NCBI GenBank assembly: GCA_963402885.1
Contig: OY727102.1
Coordinates: 2,418,001-2,482,000 of the forward strand
Source: Antedon bifida
Lineage: Eukaryota > Echinodermata > Crinoidea > Comatulida > Antedonidae
Direction of reading: 5' to 3'
Length of the DNA: 64,000 nucleotides
How positions within the stretch are numbered: the first letter of the stretch is position 1; every line of letters starts with the position of its first letter. Positions 47,920 through 59,072 of this stretch are shown here, piece by piece. Under the pieces are notes generated by a model. The model saw only the letters and a program-made list of their open reading frames with translations. It was not told the DNA's origin and ran no database searches. The position numbers were made by a program, and so were the translations under genes.

Positions 47920-48021
47920 TAGTCGCGTGGACGCAACTCTATAGTTCACTATGTCGGTCGGTCGGTCGGTCGGTCTGGTATCACTATGCTTAGCATGCGA
48001 CTTATGGCTGTTGGCCTTGTT
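47920..48021 (+). repeat. GTCGCG/GGTC repeat family D, copy 6
   Basis: TAGTCGCGTGGACGCAACTC head, a pure GGTC run (five units), and a diverged tail (TAGCATGCGACTTATGGC then GGCCTTGTT). Confidence 0.7.
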
Positions 48022-49381
48022 CAATTACAATTCCTTATTAAGTTAATGCATAACAATTGTTTAAATACTAACCTTGGCTCTGTTTAGAGAAGTATACGAT
48101 ACAGTCTGGATGCATGGGTGTGGAAACTCAATCTGATACTTATCTAATGAAGTGATAACAACGTTTTAACTGACTTCCAAGAAGTAATATTTTCTCTTTC
48201 AGTGGTACTTAAACTATAATCATTACAATATAAATCACTTTCTGCTTAGAGATATCTTTATAAAATAATAACAGAAACATGAGAGCAGAAATGAAGACAG
48301 AGTCATATAATCGTATAAAATGAAACTATATATACACAATCGGTTTTAATTGCTCATAATGGGCCTTGCACAGTTTCAATACTATTTTGTAAAGTTCGAA
48401 GAAGTTGCGATCGAGTGTTAAATCAAACTGTAGATAGTACTTACCATTTGAAAGTGAAATAGAGTCTATTAGGCCTATTCAATGTTTTATTATGGTATCA
48501 TTTTCTTATTTCAACCTTTAATTATCGTATAGCTACACAATTAATTAGCATAGATTGTTTCTATCACTATTGTACTATTAACTCAACATAGACACCGTCA
48601 TGTCAATAAACCTATGAATACGCCTTTTAAATTACCTACACGTTTAGAAACATATGGGCAGGCGCAGAATGACTGTTAGACTCAATAGCTACGTATGTCG
48701 TTGAAAACGAAAGTTCGCACAATATGCCTGTGTAAAGGTGTACAATTTCCTTAAATTGTTTTTAAATTCATATTCATTTTAAATGTAATAAAACTAAACA
48801 AAATTTAGTTTTATCAGTAAACATACGGTCTTAAGTAATTGGATAAAGTACATTGAATCTTTTGTATTACATCGAAAACAGTACTTACTTCCTTGTTGTT
48901 GTAAAGATGTATTATTGTATGGGTCGCTGTTGGGGACAAAATAGTGTAAATAAACACAAGCATTTTGTTGACTACCGATTTTAATTTTTTTTTTACAAAA
49001 GGCTTTCATTCCTACGGTTAAATAATTTTTTTGGAAATAAAACAAATAATATCTTGACAAAATATTTATTTTATTGCCAAATTGATATTTTATCAAAGAA
49101 ATTGGCATCGTTCCAAACTGCACCTCGTAAACAATGTTTTTGGTAAAGTATTTTTAGTTATTTACAAAACATTGTGATGTTTGTAAACTATAATATAACA
49201 GTCGTTAATGAAGGAGGAAGTACATATTAGTTTATTCCAACATCAAAGGGGGAAACTAACGGTTAGAAATTAGGCTTATTTGATCTCAATTTTACATTAT
49301 TCGGTCATAATATAAACAGTAAGTAATTTTTTAAATTCAAATGTATATAAATATTTTATAAATTATTTTAAGTATTATATT

Positions 49382-49436
49382 TTATATAGCTGTTTTCACG
49401 TACAATAAATAAATTCATCATTATTCCGTCTTTTCG
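49382..49436. repeat. Segment shared with the GPCR relic region
   Basis: TTATATAGCTGTTTTCACGT through ATTCATCATTATTCCGTCTT matches 28796-28846, apart from a substitution and a short insertion. Ends about 48 bp before the GPCR 6 start. Confidence 0.7.
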
Positions 49437-49484
49437 AGAAAAAAAAACACTTTCTAATAAATATTATACTTATTGTAGATTGTG

Positions 49485-50510
49485 ATGGCTACTTGTGATA
49501 ACTTGAACATAACTGTAGAGGAAATCTCTGATGAAGTGGAGCTTGCTCTCTCCATCTCGCGCTATATTTTAACGATCATCGGTGTCATTGCCAACCTGGT
49601 TGTGATCATTGTCTTTATAAACTGCAAAATCTACCGTAAATGTTTCACGTATACTTTGATATTTCAACAAGCATTCATTGATTTGATAGCATGTTGCTTG
49701 TACCTCATCTTGTTTAACTACACCGTACCAGACGGCCATGCTGGCGTTGTATACTGTAAATGTAGAACTTTATTCTGGTTATTTGCATCTGGATCGACCT
49801 TTAACCTCGTGTATATATCCATTGAACGGTACATTGCAGTGGTGCATCCAATGAGATACTGGGCGAGAGGTGAATGGAAAAACAAAATGCTACCTCAATT
49901 GATTGTACCATTTGTGTTTTCCACTCTTGTTGTTTTTCAACTTTCCATTTTTAGCAGGCCCGATGACTTAAGCCCAGGCAAGTGCAGGTATTGTCATGGT
50001 AGTGAAACTGTGCGTGTGATCTCTGGAGGCTCCATATTCCTTTTAAATTGGGTTATCCCAATTTCAATAATGATGTTTTGTTATCGACGAGTTTATGTGA
50101 CGATGTTGAAACATTCCAAGTCAAAAACAAAGTGGAGGAAAACACCGAGTTCCGATCAAACTGATGCAACAACCGAAGACACCGCTACCGACACTGAGCA
50201 AGGTACTGGAATAGATTTGAAGATCGATAGAACGTCTAATTCGACTCGTTACAGTAAAGCACAGGTGAACTTTGTCATAACTATGGTTATCAGTGCATTC
50301 GTGTTCTTATTAAGTATTACCCCTTTGTTAGTATTGTATTTTGTGTACGTTCTTTGCGACTGTTTTGATTATGATCGACATCCCTTAAGACAAGTAGCAA
50401 TCATATGCTTTGTGTCAAGTTTGGCCGCAAACCCTTTTGTATATGCATTTAAATTTAATGAGTTCAAGTCAGGCTTCAGAAAAACTTTCTTTCGTCGCGA
50501 TAGAAAATAA
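49485..50510 (+). CDS. Rhodopsin-like GPCR 6, single coding exon, 341 aa
   Basis: ATG 49485 lies six bases after an acceptor (CTTATTGTAG), suggesting a 5' UTR intron. N8 glycosylation site; N37 (TM1); FQQAFIDLIACC in TM2 (D66), where the common LHQS reads FQQA, shared with GPCR 7. C91/C93 at TM3; C167 and C170 in loop 2; E-R-Y 114-116. Intracellular loop 3 is the longest of the cluster (about 205-262) and has an acidic Thr-rich stretch (DATTEDTATDTEQG). TM6 SITP, extracellular loop 3 CDCFDY (291, 293), TM7 NPFVY 316-320. The motif FKFNEFKSGFRKTFF marks helix 8. Groups with GPCR 7. Confidence 0.93.
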   Translation: MATCDNLNITVEEISDEVELALSISRYILTIIGVIANLVVIIVFINCKIYRKCFTYTLIFQQAFIDLIACCLYLILFNYTVPDGHAGVVYCKCRTLFWLFASGSTFNLVYISIERYIAVVHPMRYWARGEWKNKMLPQLIVPFVFSTLVVFQLSIFSRPDDLSPGKCRYCHGSETVRVISGGSIFLLNWVIPISIMMFCYRRVYVTMLKHSKSKTKWRKTPSSDQTDATTEDTATDTEQGTGIDLKIDRTSNSTRYSKAQVNFVITMVISAFVFLLSITPLLVLYFVYVLCDCFDYDRHPLRQVAIICFVSSLAANPFVYAFKFNEFKSGFRKTFFRRDRK

Positions 50511-52106
50511 GATTAATATAGGCCTATTATGCCTTTTTAAAGTGTATGAGTCTGAATATTTTAGTAAAAAACTTAAAGTTTAACTTGTATCCATTTTGTA
50601 CAAAACATACACAACATATAAACAACCCAATTGTAGGAGAAAGTATTGGTAGTTTTAATCTATGTAAATACTGAAAGAATTAGTTTATTTACAATCTTAT
50701 ATTGTACTGTAATTGCATTTCTTTCACTATCTTTGTTGATAAAAACATTTTGCTAGTACGTAACTCATTTAGTCGACTAGGAAGAATTGATGGTGAATAT
50801 TTATTTTATAAATTATTATAGCAGATTTTAATCAATAATTATCATCAGTTTGTTTGCTGTTTTAATTTTAATTTGTAATGAGAAAAAACATGGAATCAAA
50901 TGAGCTAAACAAATATATTGTAAACATTTTTAAGTTAAGATTTAGGATTTAGTATAAGTTTACGTAAACATAATGGGCGTTGTTAATAAAATACTTAATT
51001 AAGCAATTCTGAATTCTGCTTAGTTTTAAAAAATTATTTTATTCAAAGTTCAATGTAAAGATATTGGTGATATTTCAGCATTTTCATTTAATTACCAGAT
51101 AGATGTGTTTGATTGAACAATAATTATATAGAGAGGTATCGTATTTCTCTTTCCAAACAAAATATTTCTGAATAGTTTATATATGCTATAGAAAAATAAA
51201 TTTTACTCTAAATTTGAAATGTGTAGTTTTTCATGAACGAGCATTAACTTAATATTATAGTAAATCATTCACTCAAACGCGTGTGTATTGCTATGGTGTT
51301 CATATCCGCGACGGTTTGTTATGAGTAGTTTCTATTCTAAATCCGGGATTATGTTTGTATTATCTGAGATGGCCTTCCATAGCTGCCGTTAACCATACGA
51401 TGTGAAATCATCGCCATAACGACATGCAACTTTTGCACATTTTTTTCCCGCCGCGGTAAAAACAGTAAATGCACTTAAAACGGCCAGCGGTTTCAACTAC
51501 CTCAATGATACATGCAGATATCAAAGCAATACAAATTTTATATTAACCTTCATATCTTTTTCGCACGTTAAACCAACTTCCTGAATTACTTCATGGTCCG
51601 TGCTTTTTATACAATAGATCTGTGGTTAGACCGATTTGTAGTGGCACTTTTTTAAGTATTTTATTTTTCTAAAAATGACGTACGGTACAGAAATAAGTTT
51701 GTTGTTCGGCGATTACAGTTGAAAGAAAGAATTTTAGTCAACCGATTTTTCTTAAAAGGCACGATACGTGATTAAAGGTAACGTTCATATTATTATCATT
51801 ATTATTATTGTTGTATATTTGTATTCTTTCAATCAATAGAGAATGACATTTCAGAGAATTCGCATTACCTATTTCTTTGAATTTAACAAATAAAATAGCG
51901 TTCCGTGTCGAATGGTGTTTTTTTTTTGTCAAATGTAATACCTAAACTATGATGATGTAGTTTCGATTTCATAATAATATAAAACATAATGAAGTTTTTA
52001 CTGTAACATATCAATATTTATTATTTATTTTACCTGTAATTGATTAGCCTGTAATAATGTGTTATATTATCGTAGTTTTAAAATGAGTTCATGGGTTTTT
52101 TTCAGA
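50511..52106. other. Intergenic region between GPCR 6 and GPCR 7
   Basis: AT-rich, no repeats of the families seen elsewhere. The minus-strand frame at 51738-51932 is not convincing. It should include the GPCR 6 3' UTR and the GPCR 7 upstream exon, neither of which I can place. Confidence 0.55.
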
Positions 52107-53105
52107 ATGACGTTTTGTACCAATAGCACTTCATCGGCGTTCGAGCCTAGAGAAGAAACAGAGACTTTCTTACAAATAGTAATGTACCTGATAGCAATTA
52201 TTGGAATGTTAGCAAATATTACTGTTATTATTGTCTTTGTAAATTGTAAAATTCATCGACGATCATTCACATATCTACTGGTCTTCCAACAATCTGTTAT
52301 CGATGTATATGCCAGTGCGCATTATTTTATTTTCTTTTGCATTCAACCAGTTCCAACTGAAAAAATTAATGATGCTTTTTGTAAACTTGGGACTATATTT
52401 TTGTTCTTTTTGTCTGCTTCGACGTTAAACCTTGTATTTATATCCATTGAACGGTACGTCGCCGTAGTGTATCCCCTTAAATATTGGATACGAGGAAACA
52501 GTAAAAGAAGTATGATAAAACATTTATGTATTCCATTCCTAGCTGCTTTTATAATAACAGTACAATACGCATTCATAAGTGAAGAGGATATTGGAAATCC
52601 CGGAACTTGTGTTTTTTGTTATAGAAGTGAAGGTCTTCAGATATTGTCGTCTGTGAGTTTATTGCTGGCAAATGCCGTAATCCCCATCACCGTCATGACT
52701 TTTTGTTACCGACGTGTTTACGTCACCTTAAACAAACAATTGAAAGTTAGAGCAGAGTTAACAATGCAGTCTTTGACAAACACAACACCGTTACGTGAAA
52801 GTAGCAATGACGCGCGCGCGGAAAACGCAGACACATCAGCGCAATCGCGTCGAAATGATGACGCTGAGCGTAACTTTATTGTTACCATGTGCATCAACAC
52901 CGTGGTGTACATCATCTGTGTCATTCCATTGATTTTGCTGTATCTTATCTACACTATCTGCCAATGTTTTGATGTCAACAATCACGTGTCACGTGATATT
53001 GGTTTGTTATTCGTCTTATCCAATACAGCAGTTAACCCGTTTGTTTACGCTTACAAATTTAATGAGTATAGAGAAGGATTTTCAAAAACATTTTGTCAAA
53101 ATTAA
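52107..53105 (+). CDS. Rhodopsin-like GPCR 7, single coding exon, 332 aa
   Basis: The preferred start is ATG 52107, two bases after the acceptor GGGTTTTTTTCAG. An upstream in-frame ATG at 52083 would be intronic. N6 glycosylation site; N37 (TM1); FQQSVIDVYAS in TM2 (D66). C92 at TM3, C168 and C171 in loop 2, E-R-Y 115-117 with VAVVYP. Intracellular loop 3 is long, hydrophilic and Ser/Thr/Asn/Arg-rich (about 208-256). The TM6 motif is VIPLI (proline kept, TP lost). Extracellular loop 3 is CQCFDV (285, 287), TM7 NPFVY 310-314. Sister of GPCR 6 by FQQ, the NCKI(H/Y)R loop 1 and the CYRRVYVT TM5 end, in the same orientation 1.6 kb away: a tandem duplication. Confidence 0.92.
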   Translation: MTFCTNSTSSAFEPREETETFLQIVMYLIAIIGMLANITVIIVFVNCKIHRRSFTYLLVFQQSVIDVYASAHYFIFFCIQPVPTEKINDAFCKLGTIFLFFLSASTLNLVFISIERYVAVVYPLKYWIRGNSKRSMIKHLCIPFLAAFIITVQYAFISEEDIGNPGTCVFCYRSEGLQILSSVSLLLANAVIPITVMTFCYRRVYVTLNKQLKVRAELTMQSLTNTTPLRESSNDARAENADTSAQSRRNDDAERNFIVTMCINTVVYIICVIPLILLYLIYTICQCFDVNNHVSRDIGLLFVLSNTAVNPFVYAYKFNEYREGFSKTFCQN

Positions 53106-54125
53106 TTATTTAATAAAAACCAGTTTTATGTGCAACTCTTGCAAGCATATAGTAGTAGTTTCTTGTGGTAAATTGGTCTATAAAACAGCTATAATGTGAT
53201 TGCATTGCTAACTAAATGAAATCACTGTACTACAGGTTGTTATGGCTAAACAACTGTGAAGCGGAAGTGCGATATATCACTAAACTCAGTAAATAGTCTG
53301 TAACAGCCAATTACAATTCATTCAACATTTATTTAGAATCAGTTGTGCTGCAAATTATTAATTTAAAAACACCTAATTAACACGTTTTAAAATAATAATA
53401 CGCATTAGTAACTTTCACTTGCTTTGTATCGGTGTATCGTAAACATTATCATCCTGAATTTTTGTAAATATTTATACAGACATACCATGCGTATTGGTTT
53501 TAGAAAGGCCTTTATCAAAAATAATAAATTTCCGATCGAGCCGATATGTTAAACAGCGCCATCTGTCGGTTCCTTCATTTGGTATTTCGTTAAGTTTCTG
53601 AGTTATTATTTTTATACACTATTATTACTTTACTATAAATGGCTTAGACCTGAATAAGTAAACATAAAAATACAAATACAGTCACTTGAATTATGTAAAT
53701 ATTCTGACTGAATGCTAAGATAAGAATAAAACAGTCAAAAGTGAAAATAATTGGAGTTGGCTTTGATTGACGTGATTTTTTGTTATCCATTGAAAGTGAC
53801 ACTAATTATCTAATCTGATGTGTTAAAATAATGATTAATTGTCGGAACTTTCAGTTGGTCTGTGTTTTTTAGAATGTTAACAGGACAATTAATTTGCTGG
53901 TAACAACATCTACAGGCGCGAATACGAAGATAAACCACGGTAAGACAATGTGATCACACAAATCATTCTAAATTCTAATTTAGATCTGTTGTTTAGATGT
54001 ATTGTTATTCTCTGTGATTAAACACTTGATATTAGTCGATTATTTTACTAATTTAAAAAGAGAGTTAGCTTGCAACGTGTTCAATCTCTCATATCGTTCC
54101 ATCTACGTTATTATTGCAGAATAAG
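53106..54125. other. Intergenic region between GPCR 7 and GPCR 8
   Basis: No repeat family or gene recognised. The right edge is the acceptor of GPCR 8 (ATTATTGCAG at 54110-54119). Confidence 0.55.
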
Positions 54126-55055
54126 ATGATTAACTCAACTGATCATACAGGCTTGATAGTATCTCGTATGTTGGCGTGCAGTGTTGGTATCGTTGCAAAT
54201 TTACTTGTAATTGTGGTTTTCTTGTACAATCGCCTGTTCCGAAAGTCTGTATATCACATGTTGATTCTACACCAATCAATTGTCGACTTTAGTGGATGTT
54301 GTCTGTTTCTTGGTTTCTATAACAACGATGCTCCTATCGGGAAAGGTGCTACTGCTTTCTGTAAATCGAGGTATCTTTTCTGGTACATGTCTTCTACCTC
54401 GATATACAACTTGGTTATGCTGACAGTCGAACGGTATATAGCGGTAATCTACCCGATATTTTACCTCACTCGGCACCTCGGAAGAAGAAAGGCAATACCG
54501 CTGGTAGCTAGCCACGTGTTGGGCGCACTAGCATCGCTTCAACTTGTCTTTCTTGCCGAAGCTAAGCTGGAAAATCCTGGCGAATGCAAGTACAATTATG
54601 GTACAAAAGGAATTCAAATTTTTTCAGGAATTTTTCATTTTACCGCCAATTGGCTGATTCCAGTAAGCATTATGGGTTATTGCTACGCTCAGATATACAA
54701 GAGAGTGCGTAGACGACGTGTTGACGATGGTGGCGTTGTTCAAAGAACGCAGACAAATCTCCTCTCTACGCTGATAATAGTCTGTGTGGCATTTCTGATC
54801 ACAATTACACCGAATCTTGTACTTTATCTCATCTACTGTATCTGCAACTGTTTCGCATTTAGTGAAATTACTTTACACGAAGTGACAGTTCTGTTTTATA
54901 CAATTAATCTTTGTATCAATCCGTTTATCTACAGTATCAAGTTTAATGATTTCCAAGTAGGTATTATTAAATTGAAACGTAACATTTGTTTTTACATTCG
55001 TAAAGATAACTTAGAATCAGAAATGACAAGTGTAGGGAAAAGCTCTGAGACCTAG
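54126..55055 (+). CDS. Rhodopsin-like GPCR 8, single coding exon, 309 aa
   Basis: ATG 54126 follows the acceptor TTATTATTGCAG and AATAAG, the same arrangement as GPCR 9. The short N-terminus MINSTDHTGL has a glycosylation site at N3. N25 (TM1); LILHQSIVDFSGCCLFLGF (D54), then YNNDAPIGK. C79 and C154 (PGECKYNY) form the probable disulfide. V-E-R-Y 101-104, short basic loop 3 (KRVRRRRVDDGG), TM6 TITPN, extracellular loop 3 CNCFAF (240, 242), TM7 NPFIY 265-269. About three quarters of residues match GPCR 9 without gaps up to loop 3. The pair arose by tandem duplication. Confidence 0.94.
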   Translation: MINSTDHTGLIVSRMLACSVGIVANLLVIVVFLYNRLFRKSVYHMLILHQSIVDFSGCCLFLGFYNNDAPIGKGATAFCKSRYLFWYMSSTSIYNLVMLTVERYIAVIYPIFYLTRHLGRRKAIPLVASHVLGALASLQLVFLAEAKLENPGECKYNYGTKGIQIFSGIFHFTANWLIPVSIMGYCYAQIYKRVRRRRVDDGGVVQRTQTNLLSTLIIVCVAFLITITPNLVLYLIYCICNCFAFSEITLHEVTVLFYTINLCINPFIYSIKFNDFQVGIIKLKRNICFYIRKDNLESEMTSVGKSSET

Positions 55056-56097
55056 TCAATGAATTAAGTTTTCTAGTTTGATACGTATTCGCAAAGTGAT
55101 GACCAATAAAAACGAATGAAAATCCATCGCTTGTGATTGGTCAAATTACTTTTGTTGCGTTTACGCCTCCAGAGGGCTCACTTGCGTTTTTCACTTTTTA
55201 AGCAATTCTTTAAAATAAAATATTGTTTACATTAGGTCTATGCTGCAAGATAAAAATGTCGACAAACAAGTATAGTGTAGGAAGAAGTACATAGAAGTTT
55301 TGGTTTATGACTACTAATATAAAATGTAAATATATTAAACACATTTACCACTAACGTACATACATTAACAGTAATTATATATAGTATATCTTTTTCGATT
55401 ATTTTGATAGATTAACAAATAGTGATTGTATCCTCAAAGAAGACGGGAAGTATTATATGCGTTTTAATCCTTTACTAATAATGATATGATAACCATGATA
55501 AATGTATTTAAAAAAGGCGTTGCATTGTGTTAGACCTATTATTGGTGTATAAAGTTACTGTAACGACTTCCTCAAAGAAATGTGTATAACCTTTATAGCA
55601 TTTGGTGTCGGGAATGTTATGAGGAACATACCTCTGTTAATAACACAGATCCAGTCAGTATATTGCAAGTAAGTACATTGTTCTATAATATATCTATTAG
55701 AGATATGTAGGTTATTCCACTCTCTACTAAGTATAATGTTTGGTTAAGTCTATCCGTCGAAAAATGTATCAATCCATAAATTGAATATTGATAAGGTCTT
55801 GTACTTTCATTGCGGAAATAAAAATACTCGTTTCCTCAGTATGTTTTATAAAAATCATGTTATTGTTATGAATATTTTTATAGTTAAAATAGTTTAAATA
55901 ACAAAATAGCTTTTGTAGCCAGAATGAAAGGTTACTGGAACCAAGGTATTGTCTAGAATTTGGTATAGGATATCAAGTGTATTACGTTTTAAAGGAAAAC
56001 ATCACTTGTAATTGTTAAGTAATGTCATAAATCATGGTTATATCAATATACATTTGCTGTGCCTTAAAAAGAAGTGGTTTTTATATTGCAGAACAAC
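55056..56097. other. Intergenic region between GPCR 8 and GPCR 9
   Basis: AT-rich; no repeat family or gene recognised. It should hold the GPCR 8 3' UTR and the GPCR 9 promoter and non-coding exon. Confidence 0.55.
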
Positions 56098-57054
56098 ATG
56101 TCAAACTCAACCGATCATACAGGTTTGATAATATCTCGTGCATTGGTATGTAGTGTTGGTATCGTTGCAAATTTACTTGTTGTTGTGGTTTTCTTGTACA
56201 ATAAACTATTCAGGAATTCACTCTCTCACATGTTGATTCTACACCAATCAATTGTCGACTTTAGTGGATGTTGTCTGTTTCTTGGATTCTATAACAACGA
56301 TGCTCCTATCGGAAAAGCCGCTACTGTTTTCTGTAAATTCAGAGTTTTGTTTTGGTACATGTCAGCAACTTCAATATACAACTTGGTTATGCTTACTGTT
56401 GAACGGTATATAGCGGTAATCCATCCAATTGTATATCGTACGCGGCAACTTGGAGGAAGGCGTGCTGTACCGCTGGTAGCCAGTCACGTACTGGGAGCCA
56501 TCTCGTCACTTCAACTCCTTTTTCTTGCCGAAGCTAAGGCGGAACATCCTGGTGAATGTCAGTATAATTACAGTTCAAAAGGAATTCAAATTTTCTCAGG
56601 AATTTTACTTTTCTTAACTTACTGGCTGATTCCAGCAAGCATCATGGGATATTGTTACACTAAAATCATTATGGCCGTGCGCAAAAAACCCGCGTCTGTG
56701 GACGATGGCGGCGCTCTTCACAAAGCGCAGAGGAACTTACTGGTTACTTTGGTGATTGTATGTGTTGCATTCTTGGTAACCGTAACACCTAATTTTGTTC
56801 TTTATCTTATCTATTGCATTTGTGATTGTTTTGAATTTAGTGAAGTTACTATTCATGAGGTAACTGTTCTCCTGAACACAATGAATCTATGCATCAACCC
56901 ATTTATTTATAGTTTCAAGTTTAATGACTTTCAAGTAGGGATTCTGAAGTTAAAGCGAGACATTTTGCAGTTTATTCGACGAGAACATGAGGAACAACCT
57001 AGAATAGAGGTGGAAATGACCAGGTTAGAAAAGTACAGTTCTGCAGCCATATAG
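56098..57054 (+). CDS. Rhodopsin-like GPCR 9, single coding exon, 318 aa
   Basis: ATG 56098 after the acceptor TTTTATATTGCAG and AACAAC. The N-terminus MSNSTDHTGLIISR parallels GPCR 8. N25, D54, C79, V-E-R-Y 101-104, C154 (PGECQYNYSS), TM6 TVTPN, extracellular loop 3 CDCFEF (242, 244), TM7 NPFIY 267-271. Loop 3 (RKKPASVDDGGALHKAQ) is two residues longer than in GPCR 8. The tail is longer and charged (RREHEEQPRIEVEMTRLE). It shares VTVTPNF and HEVTVLLN with GPCR 4 and GPCR 10, so 4, 8, 9 and 10 form one subgroup. Confidence 0.94.
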   Translation: MSNSTDHTGLIISRALVCSVGIVANLLVVVVFLYNKLFRNSLSHMLILHQSIVDFSGCCLFLGFYNNDAPIGKAATVFCKFRVLFWYMSATSIYNLVMLTVERYIAVIHPIVYRTRQLGGRRAVPLVASHVLGAISSLQLLFLAEAKAEHPGECQYNYSSKGIQIFSGILLFLTYWLIPASIMGYCYTKIIMAVRKKPASVDDGGALHKAQRNLLVTLVIVCVAFLVTVTPNFVLYLIYCICDCFEFSEVTIHEVTVLLNTMNLCINPFIYSFKFNDFQVGILKLKRDILQFIRREHEEQPRIEVEMTRLEKYSSAAI

Positions 57055-57584
57055 GTATAGGTGTAGAATTTCGATATATAAGCAATTGAATTTATGTTAG
57101 CATAACTTTCGATTTATTGATGGCAGGATGAAGTTGAAAGTGTCAAAGATTGTCTACGATTTTATATTATACTAAAAACTTAATTTAATTAAGAATTCAA
57201 TGTAATATATTTAAATAATTTACCTTAAATCGTCATCTTAGTTGAGAGAGTATTAGAAATAATCAAGAATTTTATTTTAAGATAATTCAATTGTTACTAT
57301 ATAATATGGTTATAATCTTTATCTTTGCACAAATTTTCTTTTTGCAATAAAATAAAACAGTAAAATAAACTGATTTATTAAATGTGATGTGTTATCTGTG
57401 TTGATCGAATTATCTCCACATCTAATTTTTTTCTTTATACCCTTGTCCACATGTTATATTTAATTTTTGGCTCTGGAGAGGAGCAATATCTTTAACATTA
57501 AAACAATTTTATTTTTAATTTTAAACTTTTATTTTCATTTCCTTTAAACTATTTATTGTGATGGATTGGAAAGCTGTTTTTATT

Positions 57585-57770
57585 AAAGCCTGTTTTCCTG
57601 TCGACGTTATTCGACGCTATCGTCGTTGATCGTTACAGTTCAACGACGATCGTTTGAAAACGATCAAGTTGAAATGATAACGATAGCGAGTATCTTTTCC
57701 TGTAAATCGTTAATCGCCGATTATTGTTAACGATAACGTCGAACAACGTCGACAAGAAAACAGGCTTTAA
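57585..57770. mobile_element. TTAA-flanked inverted-repeat MITE, family E
   Basis: Left end TTAAAGCCTGTTTTCCTGTC, right end GACAAGAAAACAGGCTTTAA. The arms continue through GACGTT. The interior is full of CGTTATCGT/ACGATAACG-like words in both orientations, giving a strong internal fold. TTAA at both edges. Confidence 0.78.
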
Positions 57771-58640
57771 GCATCATTGGTGGCGCATTGTGTCGTGTTG
57801 CATTACACTATTGTCCACAGGTATTCGTGCGAATTTGCATATCAGGTGAAGCGTTACAATGAATTGGCTGTGTGGGCGTTGTTTTGGCAGAGGATGTTAG
57901 TTACTGTTGAAGTACTGTAAGACATGTAATCGTTCTGTTTCTTTAAGATGTGAATTTTTGCCGATACTGTGAGTAGTTAACTTTATGTATTTATTAAAAT
58001 GAATGAATTACTTAGTTGTTCATTTGTAGCAACGCCAGTGAAAGTACCGATAATTTCTCTATTTTTTAAAATTACCTAATCACCTTTATGGTTATATCAA
58101 TGAATAATCTCTTCAATTATTAGACAGCTTTTTCCTATCGGATGGCTTATCGTGTTCAAAGTTTAGTACATTCATGTATGAATGTGGTGCTACGGAAATA
58201 GGTATTACATTTGGTATTTTTCATATCATAGTAATGCAATATTATTAATTCTAGTGAAGTGACCATAATGAATGATATACTGTGATTGTTTCTGTTGTAT
58301 GGATCACTGGAATTGTTAAAAAGAAAAGCTGTGAATAGTAATACTATATTTGTTGTATTTCTGTCAAGTACGGTAAATCGAGAGTAACAAGAGAGGAAAT
58401 AGCAGTTTTCAGTGAGAGTGAGTAAATCTTTTTCTTCTGTTACATGGGATATCTGGTTTGAAACACAAAACCTTAATGGTCCAATCTGACCAAATAAATA
58501 TTGAGGAAAAATATTCTTACAGTTTTCATCGTATTTTTACTTTTCGAATTTTCTGTATTTCTTTTGAAGTTTGTTTTCATGCCGAAGTGGAAAAAAAATC
58601 AAACGAACTGGGAATAGATTTACAACTGCGTGTTTACAAT

Positions 58641-58787
58641 CATGTCTACACTATCAAAAAAATGTGATGTGCCCATATATGGACATGATAATGTCATATC
58701 ACTACCATATTTGGGCATATCACTACCATATTTGGGCACATCACACTTTGTTTTTCAAATTAACTTAATAGTGTCGACAGAGCTTAA
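58641..58787. mobile_element. TA-MITE family A, copy 11 (GPCR cluster)
   Basis: Left terminus truncated (starts at TGTCTACACTATCAAA) and right arm diverged (TTAATAGTGTCGACAGAGCTT). The core GTGCCCATATATGGACATGA is intact. Confidence 0.82.
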
Positions 58788-58977
58788 TAAAGACGGAAGT
58801 ACCATGGAGGAAATAAACTGTAAAATCAAAAAAGTAAATTTTATTTTACTTCCTCAATCTATGTTTACAAAAGAAAAGATAAATGCTTAAAATGATCGAT
58901 CTTAATCCAGTTTGTTTGTTTTTATGGTTTCTCTGCACTCATTGACATTGACAAAAACAAAGTTACACTAGTTTAAA

Positions 58978-59072
58978 CAAGGCCATATACATGGCTGCAG
59001 TCGCGTGCTCAAATTTGAGTTAGTGTTTACCGACCGACCAACCGACCGACATGGTGATCTGTAGAGTCATGG
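58978..59072 (-). repeat. GTCGCG/GGTC repeat family D, copy 7, reversed
   Basis: On the plus strand: AACAAGGCCATATACATGGC, then TGCAGTCGCGTGCTCAAATT and ACCGACCGACCAACCGACCG. The same element in the opposite orientation to the other six. Confidence 0.75.

Larger units (their letters stand above)
47128..49481. other. Intergenic region between GPCR 5 and GPCR 6 (divergent pair)
   Basis: The two receptors point away from each other, so their promoters and 5' exons should lie here. Contains two family D repeats and the segment at 49382-49436 also present at 28796-28846. The 109-residue minus frame 48794-49123 has no features I recognise. No TATA box stands out. Confidence 0.6.

Noticed and set aside
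52059..52106. Upstream extension of GPCR 7 to the start of the open frame
   Set aside because: A strong acceptor (TTTTTTTCAG) sits between the upstream ATGs and ATG 52107, so the extension is probably intronic.
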